DNA of 64,000 bases, from positions 83,173,973-83,237,972 of the forward strand of contig JAVIAB010000051.1 of the NCBI GenBank assembly GCA_032433765.1, read 5' to 3'. Position numbers and translations under genes: made by a program. How positions within the stretch are numbered: the stretch's first letter is position 1; every line of letters starts with the position of its first letter. The stretch is from Megaustenia siamemsis. Lineage: Eukaryota > Mollusca > Gastropoda > Stylommatophora > Ariophantidae. The notes under the pieces were generated by a model, which saw only the letters and a program-made list of their open reading frames with translations, made no database searches and had not been told where the DNA came from. Below are positions 61,307 to 64,000 of the stretch, in pieces.

Positions 61307-64000
61307 ATAACAATATATGGTCCGAAGTGGATCGTGCTGTTTCGTCCAATAAATGTTTGTCTACAACACAAGTATTCAGCCCTACTGGGAGATACTTGCA
61401 TTAATAGGAAAGTACAAATATACAATTTATTTCCGGTCTGTGATCGTTACCCTATGCTATAGTCATTGAGAACGTCATCGTGTAAGACACTACTGCAATA
61501 GCCAATTTTTTAGTTGGCTGCGTGGTAGTGTGCCAAGCGTTCGGCTTCTCGTGGCAAGGCGCGGTGCCACTGAGTACGGGTTCGCTCCCACTTCGGACCA
61601 TATATTGTTCTTCGTTTTTTTCTATTGTTGTTTGTCTGTCAATTTTTCCGAGTGCTAACACATACTTCTTTGTTCTATTCTTCCCTATTATCGCCTCGGA
61701 AGTTCCCCATATAATAATATTTATGTATTATTATTTGTACCCAGTATATAATCACTGGGAACTACTATTCGTGCTGTTTCGTCCAATAAATGTTTGTCTA
61801 CAACACAAGTATTCAGCCCTACTGGGAGATACTTGCATTAATAGGAAAGTACAAATATACAATTTATTTCCGGTCTGTGATCGTTACCCTATGCTATAGT
61901 CATTGAGAACGTCATCGTGTAAGACACTACTGCAATAGCCAATTTTTTTAGTTGGCTGCGTGGTAGTGTGCCAAGCGTTCGGCTTCTCGTGGCAAGCGCG
62001 GTGCCACTGAGTACGGGTTCGATCCCACTTCGGACCATATATTGTTCTTCGTTTTTTTCTATTGTTGTTTGTCTGTCAATTTTTCCGAGTGCTAACACAT
62101 ACTTCTTTGTTCTATTATTCCCTATTATCGCCTCGGAAGTTCCCCATATAATAATATTTATGTATTATTATTTGTACCCAGTATATAATCACTGGGAACT
62201 ACTATTCGTGCTGTTTCGTCCAATAAATGTTTGTCTACAACACAAGTATTCAGCCCTACTGGGAGATACTTGCATTAATAGGAAAGTACAAATATACAAT
62301 TTATTTCCGGTCTGTGATCGTTACCCTATGCTATAGTCATTGAGAACGTCATCGTGTAAGACACTACTGCAATAGCCAATTTTTTAGTTGGCTGCGTGGT
62401 AGTGTGCCAAGCGTTCGGCTTCTCGTGGCAAGGCGCGGTGCCACTGAGTACGGGTTCGATCCCACTTCGGACCATATATTGTTCTTCGTTTTTTTCTATT
62501 GTTGTTTGTCTGTCAATTTTCCGAGTGCTAACACATACTTCTTTGTTCTATTATTCCCTATTATCGCCTCGGAAGTTCCCCATATAATAATATTTATGTA
62601 TTATTATTTGTACCCAGTATATAATCACTGGGAACTACTATTCGTGCTGTTTCGTCCAATAAATGTTTGTCTACAACACAAGTATTCAGCCCTACTGGGA
62701 GATACTTGCATTAATAGGAAAGTACAAATATACAATTTATTTCCGGTCTGTGATCGTTACCCTATGCTATAGTCATTGAGAACGTCATCGTGTAAGACAC
62801 TACTGCAATAGCCAATTTTTTAGTTGGCTGCGTGGTAGTGTGCCAAGCGTTCGGCTTCTCGTGGCAAGGCGCGGTGCCACTGAGTACGGGTTCGATCCCA
62901 CTTCGGACCATATATTGTTCTTCGTTTTTTTCTATTGTTGTTTGTCTGTCAATTTTTCCGAGTGCTAACACATACTTCTTTGTTCTATTATTCCCTATTA
63001 TCGCCTCGGAAGTTCCCCATATAATAATATTTATGTATTATTATTTGTACCCAGTATATAATCACTGGGAACTACTATTCGTGCTGTTTCGTCCAATAAA
63101 TGTTTGTCTACAACACAAGTATTCAGCCCTACTGGGAGATACTTGCATTAATAGGAAAGTACAAATATACAATTTATTTCCGGTCTGTGATCGTTACCCT
63201 ATGCTATAGTCATTGAGAACGTCATCGTGTAAGACACTACTGCAATAGCCAATTTTTTAGTTGGCTGCGTGGTAGTGTGCCAAGCGTTCGGCTTCTCGTG
63301 GCAAGGCGCGGTGCCACTGAGTACGGGTTCGATCCCACTTCGGACCATATATTGTTCTTCGTTTTTTTCTATTGTTGTTTGTCTGTCAATTTTCCGAGTG
63401 CTAACACATACTTCTTTGTTCTATTATTCCCTATTATCGCCTCGGAAGTTCCCCATATAATAATATTTATGTATTATTATTTGTACCCAGTATATAATCA
63501 CTGGGAACTACTATTCGTGCTGTTTCGTCCAATAAATGTTTGTCTACAACACAAGTATTCAGCCCTACTGGGAGATACTTGCATTAATAGGAAAGTACAA
63601 ATATACAATTTATTTCCGGTCTGTGATCGTTACCCTATGCTATAGTCATTGAGAACGTCATCGTGTAAGACACTACTGCAATAGCCAATTTTTTAGTTGG
63701 CTGCGTGGTAGTGTGCCAAGCGTTCGGCTTCTCGTGGCAAGGCGCGGTGCCACTGAGTACGGGTTCGATCCCACTTCGGACCATATATTGTTCTTCGTTT
63801 TTTTCTATTGTTGTTTGTCTGTCAATTTTTCCGAGTGCTAACACATACTTCTTTGTTCTATTATTCCCTATTATCGCCTCGGAAGTTCCCCATATAATAA
63901 TATTTATGTATTATTATTTGTACCCAGTATATAATCACTGGGAACTACTATTCGTGCTGTTTCGTCCAATAAATGTTTGTCTACAACACAAGTATTCAGC
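61307..64000 (+). repeat. SINE-4-derived tandem array, 436/437-bp units
   Basis: A fixed base in CAGCCCTACTGGGAG lies at 61,379, 61,816, 62,253, 62,689, 63,126, 63,562 and 63,999, so periods are 437, 437, 436, 437, 436 and 437. Each unit has a SINE-4 monomer of about 360 bp (CCCTACTGGG to TTATTTGTA) with a tRNA-like segment (TTGGCTGCGTGGTAGTG, GGTTCGATCCC B box; the first unit has GGTTCGCTCCC). A 77-bp linker follows (CCCAGTATATAATCACTGGG, TTCGTGCTGTTTCGTCC) that is absent from the 40.7 kb dimer. The array begins with a short inverted piece (AACAATATATGGTCCGAAG) and leaves the window at the right. Units are nearly identical, indicating recent amplification. Confidence 0.95.

Noticed and set aside
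61500..61620. A genuine tRNA gene with a long variable arm in each SINE-4 unit
   Set aside because: B box and A-box-like segments are present, but I cannot close an acceptor stem, and the same sequence sits in a mobile element. It was called a SINE head.
61740..61830. Hammerhead ribozyme in the SINE-4 array linker (minus strand GGACGAAAC)
   Set aside because: GGACGAAAC resembles half of a hammerhead core and retrozymes form similar tandem arrays. However, the CTGATGA box and the matching stem II strand are missing, so the fold cannot be supported.
61522..63645. Repeated 122-125-codon frames in the right-hand array
   Set aside because: They are the same SINE-4 unit translated in each copy; their ends coincide with array structure, not genes.

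Overview
This is AT-rich animal nuclear DNA with no recognisable intact host gene. The absence of bacterial gene structure, the many tRNA-derived SINEs with Pol III A/B-box-like heads, the APE-endonuclease LINEs, a mariner-type transposon and the dense micro- and minisatellites all indicate a metazoan. A lophotrochozoan, plausibly a gastropod mollusc, is my best guess; no host gene here confirms it. Family names (LINE-A to G, SINE-1 to 8) are local labels defined by similarity between copies inside this window.

LINEs: at least seven groups are present, all damaged or 5'-truncated. The best reading frame is a 485-codon reverse transcriptase (LINE-D, 12.5-14.0 kb, minus). LINE-B (21.0-23.5 kb) and LINE-G (39.9-43.4 kb, with endonuclease and RT) are the longest others. 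LINE-C carries an RNase H domain. LINE-E has about eleven pieces and a (GAT)n-type tail. Several insertions are dated relative to each other by target-site duplications (TSDs): LINE-E in LINE-B at 22.77 kb; LINE-C in LINE-F at 37.26 kb, with LINE-F itself splitting a minisatellite; an inverted SINE dimer in LINE-G at 40.68 kb; LINE-E in a SINE-1 at 28.07 kb; and SINE-1 in a LINE endonuclease at 52.59 kb.

SINEs and DNA elements: SINE-1 is the commonest (about 15 copies or pieces). At least three SINE families with different heads share one central segment. SINE-7 ends in an ATAACCA-type tail resembling the LINE-C end. SINE-4 exists both as a head-to-head dimer with a 15-bp TSD (40,680-41,425) and as a tandem array of 436/437-bp units running off the right edge (61.3-64.0 kb). 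DNA elements are a dead mariner (43.60-44.51 kb), an 829-bp TA-flanked MITE (19.43-20.26 kb) and a short foldback at 58.2 kb.

Tandem arrays: 31 bp (11.5-12.2 kb), 54-55 bp (15.2-16.15 kb), a second 31 bp (27.0-27.3 kb), 33 bp (28.8-30.05 kb), 29 bp (33.3-34.0 kb), 15 bp (45.7-46.75 kb), 41 bp (51.9-52.07 kb) and many microsatellites. Their long open frames are by-products of the repeat periods.

The only candidate host-gene sequence is a minus-strand frame at 55.3-56.2 kb. It encodes two Cys-rich, extracellular-looking modules of about 110 residues, broken by two in-frame stops. The rest (notably 4.6-6.0, 6.9-9.1, 25.7-27.0, 31.9-33.2, 56.2-57.2 and 57.5-58.2 kb) shows nothing I can name.
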